Shown here: positions 12,860 to 27,400 of the stretch, one piece after another
Numbering within the stretch: the stretch's first letter is position 1
Layout: each line of letters begins with the position of its first letter
Source of the DNA: Sipunculus nudus
Lineage: Eukaryota; Annelida; Sipuncula; Golfingiida; Sipunculidae
Length of the DNA: 64,000 nt
NCBI GenBank assembly: GCA_026874595.1
Contig: CM049317.1
Span: forward strand, 19,925,882-19,989,881
Direction of reading: 5' to 3'
The notes under the pieces: generated by a model
What the model was told of the DNA's origin: nothing
The model's database searches: none
The model's input: the letters and a program-made list of their open reading frames with translations, nothing else
Made by a program: the position numbers and the translations under genes

Positions 12860-13478
12860 AATTATCATTTATTTATTATCAAATAAATTTCACAGGATGC
12901 TTCGTATCAGGCTACGCGCTCCTTTCAGGTCGTGCTCATTTTATTTTCAATGACTACTAATACTAGCGGTATTTCATTGCTAGCTCAAGGAATACAGAGC
13001 GCTTATAATCCAAGGGGGATGACACTTAAGTGTACCTCTATGGTGTAACTGAAGTGAAATTCTAAACCATACACATTCTAGTGCATAAATACATGTTTAG
13101 CCATGTGCTAAATGAATTTAGGCATTGAATATATATCCAAGTTTTCTCGGCAAAATATGTAAGGAATATATATTAGTTGAAAATAATGTTTATACACAAT
13201 CGAAACGTAGTGGTTTAAGATTAATTGAGGTAAGAAACAATAACAATGTAATATGATATAGTACGATATTATTATTAAGTCTTAGAGTCATTGATTTAGT
13301 TCAAATTAGTTCCTGTATTACTCTATGATCATAGTAATTATACATAAAGAACTAACACAGAACTGATTAGGGGGCCTGCCTTTTTTGGAAAAGAAATAGG
13401 GAATCAAGTGATCAAAATTTGTTAAGGACAGTTTTGTATAGGAGGCTGTAGTAAACAAGGGGTAAGGGAACAAACACA
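12860..13478. other. Sequence unique to the second duplication unit
   Basis: It replaces the 5.7 kb that lies between blocks a and b in the first unit, including exon 1 of gene A. No gene or known element is seen. CCAAGGGGGATGACACTT near 13010 resembles TCGAGGGGGATGACACTT near 51440. Confidence 0.45.
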
Positions 13479-13485
13479 CACACAC

Positions 13486-13516
<31 letters not shown>

Positions 13517-13548
13517 ACAGAAAAGTCGGTTAACTATTTTTATTTCAA

Positions 13549-13627
<79 letters not shown>
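13479..13627. repeat. (TA)n microsatellite pair with a unique spacer
   Basis: Two TA arrays separated by about 35 bp that includes ACAGAAAAGTCGGTT, a phrase also found beside the SINE at 47149. Confidence 0.92.
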
Positions 13628-13630
<3 letters not shown>

Positions 13631-13814
13631 GAGGCTTATGGGCGACATAGTGAACTAAACATCAACATGAACGATAAAATATGAATTGAGGCTCGATTCC
13701 CCTAAACAATAAACATGAACTCTGCTTTAAACACATTTTTCATGTGGCTTTATGTCCTTTCTCCCCTTCGCCCTGCCGAACACTTGTCTCTAACTGAAAG
13801 ATATTACTGAGTGT

Positions 13815-14430
13815 TAGACAACCGGGGATATGTCAGTTGTTACTTGATTGAACAAACCGAAAGCGGTTTCTTGTGGTATTTGATGAACAGTTGCATAATA
13901 AACCTAACGGTAGAATACAGTCGGACATATGAAAAAAAAAATGCCTATAAGAGTGCACCGACGATACTTGTGTCGACATTTAAGGGCCATAACAGAGCGG
14001 AAGCAGGTAAACTCTTCTGGAGAAGAAATCCGAACTGTGCATAAATTAAATAGATTTGTGTTACCAGTTATACATATTTATGAATGATACCTGGTCTAGC
14101 ATGACATGTAAGATCGGAGATAACATGCTGTTTTATCGAGCAATCGTTATTGACTAAGGCCAGCATCATAATAATTACTTTACACATTGATATGGGAGAA
14201 ACGCTGAATCACGACATTGCCAATTATTATATATAATTTATGATAAAAAAGAGCTGGCAACTCAAATATGCTAAGTGTAGCAGCTGTTTGACGACAGTTA
14301 CCTTGTTTTTCGAAAGCTCACCAGACTCATACCCAAACTCACATTATACATTCACCAAAACACTTACATATTTTGAATTATAACAGAAGAAAATAACATG
14401 TTGAATCTCAGGTTTCCTGTAATTATTATG
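13815..14430. repeat. Direct duplication, block b, second copy
   Basis: Counterpart of 8270-8940. Its order relative to blocks a and c is kept, which supports one large duplicated unit. Confidence 0.8.
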
Positions 14431-14589
14431 TCGTTTTCATGAAGTACTTGGACGTCTTAGGTTTCCTGTAATTTTTATAATGTTTCCTTGAAGTAATTTC
14501 TAATATGAATACAATGAAACCTCGTTGTGTCGAACACGCTTAAGTCGATTACCCCGCTTATGTCGAATTTACATGTTTCTGTCCATGTA

Positions 14590-15900
14590 CAACCGTATGT
14601 CTATACTTACGTATAATGTTATATCTTGTGTTTTCAGTAGCAAAATGTCTTGTTGAATGCAAACCCAAGCCGAGTGTGGTCAAGCTCCACACCCCGTGCA
14701 TTTACTACACGTTGAAAGAAACAATGGCGTGATCGTCACATATGTGAGAAAGATATATTGCACGTGTCTCCATATGTTATCGGTTGTTTCAACAATCATT
14801 TGCACGTTCAGTTATATAGTTTTTTTTTATTTGCCGCCCCAGCCCTTTTCGCTTCTTTGAATGTGTCCGCACAGTTTGTGATTGTTTCCTGCAAGAAACT
14901 CTAGCTACTCCACGTGAGTCTGTGGATAAGTTCAGTAGGATGTTACTCTGCGTCCATAAAAATCATGATTAATTAGATTCGCTGGTTTTCCTACGAAAAG
15001 TGAATCTGTATGTACCCAACGTACTTGTAATGTATTATTAACCACGGGAGTTCAAATTACATTTACAATGTTAAATTGGAATTCAACCAATTGATAGATC
15101 CTGATTTGTCACATGTAGCTGTGGCATTGATCTTGAATATGTAGTAATAGTAGCCGTGTTTGTAAGTAAACTCCGACATAGATAACTAATTCCCGTCGGT
15201 CTTTAGCATTCAGAATGTGACATCCAGGTGCAAATCGGGGGGTCTGGTATTTCCTGTAGGCAAGTGGGTAAGATTTCCTGAAAGAAAGTGATCTCCATGG
15301 TTCATTTATAAACTTTATAATCTAATTTGTTCCTTTAGAGAATAAATTATAGAGCAAAGTGTTTTGTTTCTGATTGCTGTTTGTTTTTTTTTATTTGTCT
15401 AGAAAATTAATTACATATAAGGACATAAAATAGAATAAGACTTATCTTACTGATGGATTAAACATACAGATTTGCCCTACTGGTTCCATATGCAACAGTT
15501 ATTCAATATACCTGTCACTGAAGTATTATTTTAGCGTATTATGTTGGTTTTCGATTTGACCCAGATGTTATTTCTGTATCCGAGATGCAAAGAAAACTAA
15601 GCGTGGCAATCAACCATAGCTAAAATATTTATTATTTTGCCAAAGTATAAAGTAAACATTGAGTCAATAACTATACAGTTCTATCATGTTTGCTATTCTT
15701 TTCATGTTTGTATCCTCTAAATATTGTTTTTATTAGGAAAGAGTCAGCTTTACAGACATATTTTTCTTTTCTTATAACTTCCAATGTAAAGATGCTAATA
15801 AACATATGACAGCATTCCCTTATGCAGCCGGGCGTTGCCAGAAAAGGCAAAAATAGCTGTTTCCTCATCGAGCCCGATAGGACTGTTCTCATCATTAGTA
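14590..15900. repeat. Direct duplication, block c, second copy
   Basis: Counterpart of 9480-10020, enlarged by roughly 0.75 kb of unmatched sequence near 14.75-15.48 kb. Confidence 0.75.
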
Positions 15901-15904
15901 AGCA

Positions 15905-16083
15905 AACCTTTAAGCTGCCCTGTGTTAGCTATACAATATTGCACAATGGTTCCATAGGTAAAGCAGGCCACTAAATTTTTAGATATCTATACATGTACAT
16001 AATTTTTTGGTTGTAAAGCTGGAATATCTCTTTCTGGAGATGAAAGATGTGTAATGGTGACACTGTGAGATTTACAGCTGTAA

Positions 16084-16141
<58 letters not shown>

Positions 16142-16700
16142 AAAACTAAGTAGCCTATGTATACAAGCAAAGTATGACAAATTGATAATCTTGTTTTGAT
16201 TTGTCAGGCTACACTTATGTCCCTCTGTGGAAGTGTTGGTGTCTATGTGCAGCCTTCTCAATGAATAAAAGTTGCAACTACATACGATATGCAGCATTTG
16301 TTGTTACATCAAATAAGAACGCATTTGAGTTCGTTCAACAAGTTTAATTTATCATTTTGTCATGAGGCATTTATATCTTCTTCAAGGGTAATAGCAGATT
16401 TTCCACTCGTTCGACTTAGTGTTCTTTATTTGCATAAAAGAAATAGTATAATAGTATAGTATATAAATAGTATAGTGTATAAATATACATGACTCAAACT
16501 GGGATGCTTTTATCAAATTGATCCTTTATATATTGAAATATATTATATATTGAAATAAATTCATACCACGTTTTTAAATAAAATATTGTTCTTTTTATGA
16601 ATTCGTTTGGATCTTTAAAGCATAATTTAAAGCACAGACGGAATTATCATGAAGCGACATAATAACTCGGCGGTAGCAATTATGTACACAATAATTTAAT
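15905..16700. other. Region expected to hold exon 4 of copy C; none found
   Basis: Contains the (TA)n array 16087-16138 and AT-rich sequence. No match to the Trp-rich exon 4 pattern was seen on the minus strand. Confidence 0.4.
16087..16138. repeat. (TA)n microsatellite
   Basis: About 26 TA units. Confidence 0.95.
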
Positions 16701-16731
16701 CAAAGGGCATCCAGTGAGCTCAATAACTTAC

Positions 16732-18562
16732 TTTCCTAGACTGAAAATTATGTGTTTGGCCCACCCTTGAATAATGAGCGACTTCAAAAGCCATATGTCT
16801 AAGCACTTCGATCGTCTCTGTCTGAACAAAGATGCTTTTTATCTCTTCGATCTTTTTTGCAATAAATTTGGTTACTTTATCTTGAAAAAATGGCGTTTTA
16901 ACATTATATTGGCCTGTTACTTGACATAAATAAAATAAATTATCATTAGATCAATGGACACACACATTCACGATCCAATTTAATAATATGCTAGTGTTTA
17001 CCAGGAAACTAATTTTTTTTTCAGGAACTCTATATATTTTAAATGCCTTCTTTGACTCAACTAAGGACAAATTAACAATATTAAATAATATGTATTCTGC
17101 TGACAAATCATTCCAAAGAAACAAGTTTAATTCATGCTAAGTGAGCTAATTATGGAGTGATTTTTTTATATGTTTAGGTTGAAAATATGGGGGCGTAAAC
17201 TGATTGAAGAGTTTAGAAAAATCGGTAGAGATTGTTTTCTGGAAAATAACGACCTTGTATAGCAGGTTCCCCTGGTGGATATAGAGAACTTTCTTTCAGG
17301 TAAATATCCATTACTTCTTCTACCTTGCGGTCTTGGAATGCTTAGAAAACATGTTCGTTTTCAAGGTTAGCTGCGTTTTTTCATCAGCTGCAGAGAAAAT
17401 AAATGGAATGTAACATATTACTGGTTCCTCTTCATTACATTGTGCACAAGTATAGGCATGTTAGAGCAAATGTTATAATTGTGGAATCGTATCTTTGAGA
17501 GGAGTTGTATCATAAGTCAATAAATTGACACGCTTTTCTGACTCCTCCTAAGTGTTAAAGATTTGGTCAAATACGAATTTAAAAATAGGAATACAAGAGG
17601 CGTATTGTAAAGAGCTTAGGAATCCAATGCTTGTAATTTGTCTCACACAAGACTGTTCTATTAGATTTTTCTACCCTTACATTATATAGTACCATGCATC
17701 CTCTATGTAATTTTATTTACTATGTAAACATCTTTTGTATAACTAACTCCCTGATATTTCACCGCGATCCACTTATAATATGTTTATATTTATAAACCTG
17801 CCATTTTTGACAAAAAAAATTCCTTCCCAAGGTACTTAGAAAAAATATAATTATCAATAATAAATCTGAAATCACATATGAGACACATGAATATCAAGGG
17901 CTTATGTCATTGTTTGTTATCCGTATGCAGGAGGATATCAGAATTACTGCTAACTTGTACGTTACTGTGCATAAAAAAAACCTTATGTAAGCCCAATAAA
18001 GCATTATTTAAGGCGCTTTTCTCATATTCGAGTTACCTGATGGCTTCATGTTTGTGAGTATATATTGAAATTTACAAACCATTAGGAAGAGTGTTGCAAT
18101 TTCCAAGTAGATGCCTATCCTAGAACTCCATCCTAACCGCGAAGCACTCTACGATCAGGTTTATCTTCAAGAGTCATATACGATTGGTCATGGAGAACCC
18201 ACCATAGAGGTAAAAGGTCAACAGGAATCTTAAAGAAGCACAGGTAAATTTAATGCCGGAGCCCTTCTGCACAGAGATAACCAACCAGAAAATAAGCCTA
18301 ATATATGTGCATCCATTGATAAACCTGGATTTGCAAGACAACCTCAGTAATGTTGTCCACATTCAGGTCGTAATGTAATTTAAGAAATAATACATGGGTT
18401 TCTAAAATAACACGATGCACCTCTAAGCATGATCAAACAAAAGTAGTATATTCAGCCATAAATGTGACGTCTATCGGCTTGTTCAGCCCTTGCACATATC
18501 CCTGGTTTAGTACAAGTCGTCATCAAAAGGAATACAACTATCACCGCAATGGAAGGGTTCAT
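16732..18562 (-). pseudogene. Copy C: SnoaL-like/DUF4440 family member, exons 1-3, frameshifted
   Basis: Exon 1 is 18562-18496 (67 nt, signal peptide MNPSIAVIVVFLLMTTC, donor GTGCAA, phase 1), the same length and donor as copy G. Exon 2 is 17387-17254, with acceptor CTCTGCAG. It begins ADEKTQLTLKTNMF and ends SLYPPGEPAIQG, but a one-base loss about 55 nt in shifts the frame and creates stops. Exon 3 is 16880-16732, with acceptor TTTTTTCAAG and donor GTAAGT; it reads through KIEEIKSIFVQTETIEV. At 149 nt it is two bases short of the usual 151, so its final phase is wrong. No exon 4 was found between 15.9 and 16.7 kb. The copy looks recently inactivated, because the splice sites are strong and exon 3 is open. 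Confidence 0.66.
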
Positions 18563-18564
18563 GT

Positions 18565-20520
18565 CTGAAAGAAACCTTGCAATTTCATACAGTGAAGGAA
18601 TTTCCTGCCATACGCTGCTCAACAGATTTTGTCATAATTGTAAATAAAATATGGTTATGTTGATCCTGTTGGCTGTATTTCATAATATATCGTTATAAAA
18701 GGCATCACACCCTTACTTTGTTATCTTATCTATCTGTCTTCTGTTTAAAAAACATTACATATAATGTTTGGAAAAGCACAATGCATTCCCACAAAACGCA
18801 CGCTTTAATATTATCTTGAACGTTTTTCTTAAATGTTCAAATGGAAGGTTCTGTAGTTATCAAAAATATTTAAATAGGAACAGTGATAAGAGGGTCCGGA
18901 GAAGATACATCAAACTTTAAATCCCGTTATGTTTGGCACACACCATGAAATACCGTTTATAACTCAGAATTCACAGAATATGGTAAGATCGACCGACTGT
19001 ATCGAAAATGTTGACAAATGTATTGTATTTAATCTAGCTTTCCTAATGTATAAATTGTTTACCAATAGGATCCTAATAGATATGTGAGAATGTATAAACC
19101 TCATTGTCCAATGCCCTCACTGTGAAGGGCAATGAATAAAAACATCAAATCCCGTCTGAACTCCTAATGAACAGGAGGCCCAGGGTGGGCGAAAATTGGA
19201 AATACTGTGTTTTGAAATGATACATTCAATTTTGCAGTCCTCAACAAGTAAAACAATATAATTCGTTTGGTTCGGAATAATTTTGGCGTATGATTGTGTC
19301 CTCCGTATTTAAGTAATTTAACTATACGAAATTTACAAATAAGCAGTGTAACAAGACAGACTGGAGCATACAGCGGTAATCAATTTACATGAGCAGATCA
19401 CAGACTACGATTATTTGTTTTAAACGTATGTGACTGACGGTTCAGATGGGTTTCTAGATTACAATGGTTGAACATCTTTTTTTGAGTTATTATGTTAGAT
19501 GCAACACCCTGCCTTTTGCATATGAGTCAAAACGTTCTGAAGAATTAATTAACTACTGTGAGTTTAATTTCGGAAAGGCCATACCGATAATTAATGTATA
19601 TCGCAACCATATATAGTTCAGAACAATGTTTTACACATACAGCTTTTTTTCTGTAATTTACAGGATTTAAAAATGCTGAGAATAATTGTAATAATTAATG
19701 ATGCAAATAGGTTATTATCAACGAAGGATTAGGATATCAATATGTTCATATTTCCCTTCTTGATTTCAGGGATTCCGTTTAGGGGACATTGTTATCCAAA
19801 ATGTAAACAAAATTCTGATACAATATAATATTTGGATAAAACTGTACCGTGCACCATCAATTTCATTTATTCATATTTAACCAAAAGTAGAACAAACTGC
19901 AGAAATTCAAGCTTTAATAATGTGGTTACCTTCCTCGATATTTATTTGTAAATATTGCCATCAACGCTATTTATCAAATTTTCCAAGCGGAAAACGTTCC
20001 AAATACAATTCAATATTAGAACTGATATATTAAAAAAATAACGGTTCACATATAAATATTATAATGGATAAGTTACAAAACAAAATTAAAGATTGTTTCC
20101 CCTGGTGAGTGTAATAAGATCTCCCAAAACAGTACATTTGTTTTCGTTTTTTTTTATACTCTTACAAAGTAACAGTATTTCGCGTTCATTTTTAGAAATA
20201 AAGAATGAGTGTATTCATAAAAAGACCCTTTTGACACTTATATTAAAAAATGTCTTGTGATGCTTTCTGTGATGCTATTACCGTTGCCATGCGTTATTTT
20301 AGTCGTGTCATCTTAATGCCTGCCTGAACAAGTGTGTATAATCGATTTGAGGATCACAATCACTGGATACAAAATGGAATTTCCGTTATAATTATAAAAC
20401 AGGCAATTTACAATTCCGCATCGGGTTTACCGCTAATGAAATAGACACTGGTACATCAACTTTACATCGCTTAGTCGACGGCACGTGTTTGTGGAGATAT
20501 GTATCGCATGCTCAAGTGAA
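18565..20520. other. Divergent intergenic region between copies C and D
   Basis: It separates the 5' ends of two oppositely oriented copies, so it may hold both promoters. No gene or recognised repeat is seen. Confidence 0.4.
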
Positions 20521-20522
20521 AC

Positions 20523-22293
20523 ATGCGCCATTCCTTGTTTTATCTTTCCCTCATTTTAGGCTGCTGTGTCAGTATGTCAGTATATGCCAGAGTCGGTAAG
20601 TAATGTGCTACTTGTTATTTTTTTTAATGGTATATACATTTGATTGATAAACTATTTAAATATTTCTGCTACACTGCAGGTACGTTTCTTACCAGAGCAT
20701 ATTTGATGAAAGTAGGGTAATCTGGAATGAACATATCCCTTCAAAGAATAATTGTTATATCATATTAATGCAAAAAAAAAACAAATATGCACAAGTTTCT
20801 GTTCTTTAGAAAATTGTTTGGCCATTGAGCAGGAGTTGTTAGCATTTTACATACAGGCATGAAGACTGCTCATTAAAGAAAAAAAACAGTCACTGATGAG
20901 TGAATGATAGCTAACAAATCTTCGTTTTTCTTACATTTGATTCAATGTAAAAGTGCATGTGTGCATATAAAATTGGACTAAATATGTTATATTGACCATG
21001 GGAATAATTGTTGAGATAGGCAGTTTATAATGCGGGTGAGTGATATTAATATTTGAAAGTTATGTTTGCCAAATTGAAATAGATAAAAGATACATGACAT
21101 TTATCTTAGGGGCAATCACAGAGGTAATGTCATTTTCTATTCCCAGGAAATGATGTGGCGCAGATACTCTCGTAAATAAACAAACTAAACGGCCTGTTTG
21201 AAAGACACGATCCGGAGACACGTTTGAAAAAGATATACACTCCCCATGCATACGTTTTCCCGCATGGAGATAAAATACACAAAGGCAAGGGTGAGTCTAA
21301 AAAATCTGCATAATATTACAGCTTAAATTCAGATTCATTGCAACATGATTTCTATACGTTCTTAATAACCAGTCCCGATTCCACAGTTCATAATAATATG
21401 CCGAAAATTGATGTTATCAAAGTATAATGTTGTTATCTCGTTGTTTCATTATTCACAACATGATACAATCATTGAGCCACGCAAGACTCCTAGGTTACAA
21501 AAAAACTACTCAGGAAAAAAGTTCATATAGATGGAGGGTATTTATTGTAAGTATGCTACAGATGTAGTCAAAATATGCAAGATATATCTTTCCATATATT
21601 GTCTTCGATGTAAAGTGATCATTAACATTTTGTTATATGTATGTGTTATTTTTTTATTACTGCATTATCAATACTAGGAGACATAATAGCGATGCTTACT
21701 GCACTGATGTACACAATAAAGAAAGTAAATTGCCGAAGTGAGAAGATAGTGATCTATGGAGACACAGCCGTCCAAGTATTTCGTTAAGAAGAAGACGGAG
21801 GAAAGATAAGATTTTGGATCTTCTGTTTAAAACAGACGACACATTATTTACTTAATTAAAAAAAATAAATAAAATATACATAATAAGAAAATCTTTAAAT
21901 AATGTTTCAGATTTGTAATTACCAATTATGGTTTGATTTTTAATTTTGGAGTCGTATTGAAAACTTACGATCAGGTATTCTTTTTACATAATCTCAAGTT
22001 CCATGTTATTGTATTTGTAGTGATTGATAATTACTTTCAGAGCAATAGTTGTGTGGAACAAGGATGAGGATACCAAGGAATGGACACTTACCCACAATAC
22101 TTGGAATTCAAACTGGGAAAACCTTCACGACGGTTGGATTGTATACAATGTATATGAAATAAATAACAATGATTCTGCATCAAACCGGGTATACTTACGC
22201 ATTTTATTGTTATGCACATTCTGTGTTAGTAACCTTCATTGTACAGTCGATTATAAAAAACGACATTTTAAACAGTACCTATTAGACACCTAG
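20523..22293 (+). pseudogene. Copy D: SnoaL-like/DUF4440 family member, 4 exons with nonsense codons
   Basis: Exon 1 is 20523-20595 (MRHSLFYLSLILGCCVSMSV, donor GTAAGT, phase 1). Exon 2 is 21147-21290 (144 nt, acceptor TTCCCAG, donor GTGAGT), with TAA at 21173-21175 where copy G has CAA. Exon 3 starts at 21678 (acceptor ATACTAG) and reads GDIIAMLTALMYTI and IVIYGDTAV, then meets TAA at 21785-21787; no donor in the expected phase is visible. Exon 4 starts at 22041 (acceptor CTTTCAG) with AIVVWNKDEDTKEWTL and WNSNW and stays open to 22293. Intron positions match the other copies. The two stops and missing donor make a working product unlikely. This copy helped to define all four exons. Confidence 0.72.
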
Positions 22294-22299
22294 TTTCTT

Positions 22300-23637
22300 C
22301 CAAAAATCACGCTCAAATTTAGATACGCATTTCATTGTTTGGCACATTCTGTATTAGTGCCTATAAATGTACATTCGGGTAAGAAACAGGGAATCGAAAG
22401 AGTATCTTGTATTATCTTTTATATAAAACACCTAGTTTTCTCCGAAATATAATCTATAGTTTTTTCTTTAATAAACAGTATTTGGAGTTACCCATGTTCA
22501 GGATGCACGTAATGATGTCTAATAACCGGGTGTGTTGAGTACTTTATAAAGTAAAGGGAGATAAAGAGGTCAACGGAATGCTGATTGTTTGTGATATTGA
22601 AGACAGGGATTATAAATCTTAATCTAACAGCTTTTTTTTTAAATTGAAACCGGACATGTTATACGAATTACACCTGCAAATTATACTTACAACCACAACT
22701 GACGTTGAGCCAGCATGCATGTCGGTTGCTGATGTACATGACGAAGTCTAAGTATCTGATATTTAATTTGGGGAGAAATAATAAACGAAATACGGGTGTT
22801 TGATATCAATTCATTAGTTTATGCTTTTAAAACTTTTGTTTTGGTCAATTAACAATCACAGTTCAGATGCTTGGGTCAACAGCTTCCCGATCGTTAAATT
22901 GTTTTCTTTGTTTTTTTTATTTTAAATAATTGTATTACATGTGAAAGGTTATTATAGGTTACTGTAAAGTGCCGCAAAGCACATTTGATTTCCTCTTCTT
23001 TTAGCAATGAGCTGCCGGGGAGTTAAGGTATTGATACCTTCCAGTATCAAGAATTAGAGAAGGTGCAATCAACCTTTTTAATTCTGAACGCTGACCTTTG
23101 CTTCTTCTTATTTAAATGACTGAAATGCACATTTGTTTCAGCTTTTTTTTTTCGAATATTCGTGGATGTTAAGAGCTAGATTACGTGGGCAATTTGTTTA
23201 AATTATTTTTTTTTTGTAACAGATTAATTTGTATTCATTTAAGGACATGAATACAATAATGGCTTTGATATTTTTGGTGTGTAAAGAGCATAGGGAAGTG
23301 TATTAATCTAGTATAATGACATATGGGATTATGTAGAATTTAAATATAATATTTCATTACTTTCATATTCAATAGTTTGAAATACATGGAGAGATGCAAT
23401 TGTATCAGTTTTATATGCATTTCAACATTCCTCAGGATTTCTTTAGGAAACGGTGTTTAAAGGAGGCGAAAAATTGGTGTTATTTTGTTTGCTCGATACG
23501 TTTACTTATAAATTATTATATTTTCACCATGTTAGGAAGACAGTTTTATTCATTCAAAATTAGAATGGAAGTCGTTTTTCTTTTCCACTGTTTAATGGGT
23601 TATAATATTCATTTATATGATTGGTTTATTTAAAAGG
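22300..23637. other. Region between copy D and the LINE; no gene seen
   Basis: AT-rich, with homopolymer T runs. Short open frames (for example 23394-23633) have no recognisable domain. Confidence 0.4.
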
Positions 23638-23648
23638 ATTGCACAAGA
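23638..23648. repeat. Target site duplication, LINE 3' side
   Basis: ATTGCACAAGA, repeated exactly at 29569-29579 on the other side of the LINE. Confidence 0.85.
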
Positions 23649-24430
23649 ATGAATGAATGAATGAATATTTTATTCAGAAATATAAGGCCTCGGGCCCATA
23701 GTTCCATATGTGCATATATCACATGTAGAAAAACAAAATAGACAATGTTTTCAAACTTGAAAAACAACATCACAAAGATAAAAGAAATGAAATAATAAAC
23801 AAATGATAATATATGATATATGCATTCCAAAATATTAACAAACAAACAAACAAAAAAAATCATGTAGAGGTCATTTCAACCATATATATAAATATACATA
23901 AATATACGGTTCTCATAAGATTAATAAATATGCAAGTTAATAATTACACATATGCATGTGTATACACATATTCTCAATACATATACATGCATAACTACAT
24001 ATTAAGCCATATGTAATCATAAAATATATTTTATAAATACAAATATATCTATATTAATATAATTTTAAATAAAACTTTACATATTGAACTCTTTTAATGT
24101 GGACAATTTACTTAAATTTTAATATGCATATATAATAATATCTAAATATTGTACTACTCAGCTACCCAAGGACTCGTTCACAGCTTCCTGCAGATGGTCC
24201 GCATGATAAACTTGCAAAGGGGGCCAAGTAGTACCAAATAGTATTGTATCTCAATTGTTTTTATCCATATATATATAATACACATACATACATATATATA
24301 TACACACATTATATATATATATATTATTTTTACTTGATCAAAATTTACATAGTTTTATTCATATATTAATATTTATAACCAGAGTAAACAAGTCACCGTT
24401 CAACTATTTCATATGGATAATCTGTTTAAT

Positions 24431-27400
24431 TTAGTTATTATCTAATGAATTATTTCTCTTTTTGAAGGCATAGTGTACAAATGCTGCTAAACTATTAATA
24501 ACATCAGTATTTTTACTTGACATAAGAGATATAAAAGAAAATCTGCCAAATTTAGAAAGGTAAATATCTCTTAGTTCATTGTATAAAGGACATTTCATTA
24601 TGAAATGATATTCATTTTCTACTATAGATTCTCCAAGTTTCAAACAATAAATACAGATTCTTTGTGTCCAGTGTATACTTTCATGTCTCCCTTTCTCAAT
24701 TTGTAAATTATGTGAAGAGCATCTTAACCTAGCTAAACTAATCTTGTGACTATTATTTCTAACAACATTCAAATACATTTCGACAGAAAGAAGTGATTTA
24801 AATACAGAGTATGTTTCCAAACGCCTGTTATTTGAAATGTTACTTATCCATTCTTGTAAACATATGTCTTTGAGTTTCTGCTGCAACTCAAAGAGAAACA
24901 ATTTTGTATCTCCTACATCTTGATGTATGCAAACATAACCAAATCCAAGTGAAAATAGTACATTTTTAATTTTTGTTGCCCATGTTTTTCTCCCTAATTC
25001 ATCAAGATGATATAATCTTACATATAACTGTTTTGGGTATCTATTTTGTGTCATTCTTAATAATTTTGTCCAATATGTAATACATCTCAATAAATAATTA
25101 ATTTTTAATGGCCGCCGTCCACATTCACCAAGTGCCGCAGCAGTTGGTGATGAAGAATTTATCTTGAGAATATATTTGCAGAATTTAGTTTGTATTGATT
25201 CAATATTGTCACAGTTTTCATGTCCCCATAATTCACTGCCGTAACACAAGATTGGCACAACTATTCTATCAAACAGAAAGAATGACTGATCTACTGTTAG
25301 GTATTTATATTTACTAATAAACTGCTTAATCATAATGACTACTTTATTGGCTTGATTTATTAGATGTTGTTTCATTTTGGACCATTTCAGATGACTAGTG
25401 AAAGTTCCCCCCAAGTATCTGTAACTGCTAACTACTTCAAGTTGTTTGTGTTTATAATACCATTTTTCATAATTTCTTAAAATACCACCATTTCTAAATA
25501 CTACAATTTTTGTTTTATCTACATTAACTTTCATCCCATAAGCATCACAAAAAGTTTCTAATTTATTTATTTTGGACTGTAATCTTCCAACTGTATCTGT
25601 AAAACATACAACATCATCTGCGAACATGAGCATTGAAAGTGAATTTGCTTCCGGGTTTATGTATAAACTTTCTTCTTCAGAATGCAGTGTAAAATATAAT
25701 TCATTCATAAAAAATGTAAATAATAAAGGACTAATCATACAACCCTGTCTTGTTCCTACGGTGCATGTAAAATAATCAGTTAAACCATTACTAGTTAACA
25801 CACAAGACTTCAATTTGGAATACATAGATTTTAATATGTTATACATTTTACCTCTAATGCCAATTTTATGAAGAACATGAAATAATAGCTGATGCTGAAT
25901 ACAATCAAAAGCTTTGGAAAAATCTATAAATATTGCATAAAATCTGCCTTTTTTCTTTGATAAATAAGATTCAGTTAGTGCCATAAGAGTGAACATGTTA
26001 TCAACTGTACTATAATTTCTTCGATAGCCTGCTTGTTCTTCTATAAAATTTGTTATGATTTTCAGCCCATAATATTAATCTTTCATTTAAAATTTTGGTG
26101 AATAGTTTACCTATTACGTTTAAAAGAGCTATACCCCTGTAATTATTTGGATCATTAATAGGACCTTTCTTGTAAAGTGGAAATAAAATTGCTTTTGACC
26201 ATTCATTTGGAAATTTACCACATGAAAAAACATTGTTGAATAATTTTTCTAAAAGTGGTATCAAAATAACTTTGTTTTCTTTAATTAATTCTACCGAAAT
26301 ACCATCTGGTCCCGGTGTTTTGCCATTTTGCAATCTGTCTAATTGCCTCTTAATCTCTACCTGGTTTATGTCATAATTTACTTCCATGTCAAAATTACTT
26401 GTATCTACTTCTTCAAAATAATCATAATCATTTACTTCATTTACATGGTTTAGGTTGATACTGTTTACATTATTATTTAATAACTTATAGAAAAATTTTA
26501 TCCATTCTTGCCCTGTTATACTATTTTTAATTTGCATTCTCTTATATGACTTTATCTTTTTAAATATTTCATTAGTTGTTGAACAGGAGGTTATTTCATC
26601 TACTTTTGCCTTTGCATATCCTGTTTGAGATCTATTACATTCAACTTTAAATTTTGATTTTATTTGTTTGTATTTAATCAAATCTGCATACTTATTTGTG
26701 TTTCTAAATTTATTCAATGCTTCATATTTTTCTCTTTTAAACTTGCTACATGTCATATTCCACCATGCTGGTTGAACAGTTTTCTTATGATTTATTTTTT
26801 TCTGATTTTACAAATGTTTTATCGGCTATATAAAGAATTAAGTTTTTCAATTTTACTGCTCCAATTTCACTGTTAGTAAGTAGGACAGGTTCTATATTAT
26901 TTATTGTATCAATTATCTTATCATCATTAAAGATATCATATATACAATTTTTCTTTTTCCTATACTGAATCCAATTTTCATACTTTTCCACATTTTTACC
27001 AATATTTACTTCATTTTTAATTTCTAGTGTTGTAGTTAATGGAAAGTGGTCAGATAAGTCTTCATTTAGAACCTCAAAAGACTTAAAATAATAAAAAATG
27101 TCTGAACTAACAATGATATAATCTATTACTGATGACCCTTGTGTGGACGTATAAGTTAGGTCTCCCTCATAATCTGGCTGTATCCTACCATTTAAAACAT
27201 GTATATTTAATGTTAAACATAACTGGTGCAACGACAATCCCCATTTGTTTGTTCCACTGTCTTTTGATTTTCTAGGTAAGCTGAAAGAGACACTATTATA
27301 TTCATCAATTTCAATGTAATGTAAAATGTCATCTTCTGAATAATCTTGCAGATTACCCATTCTGGCATTTAAGTCTCCCAAAATAATTAAATTTACATCA

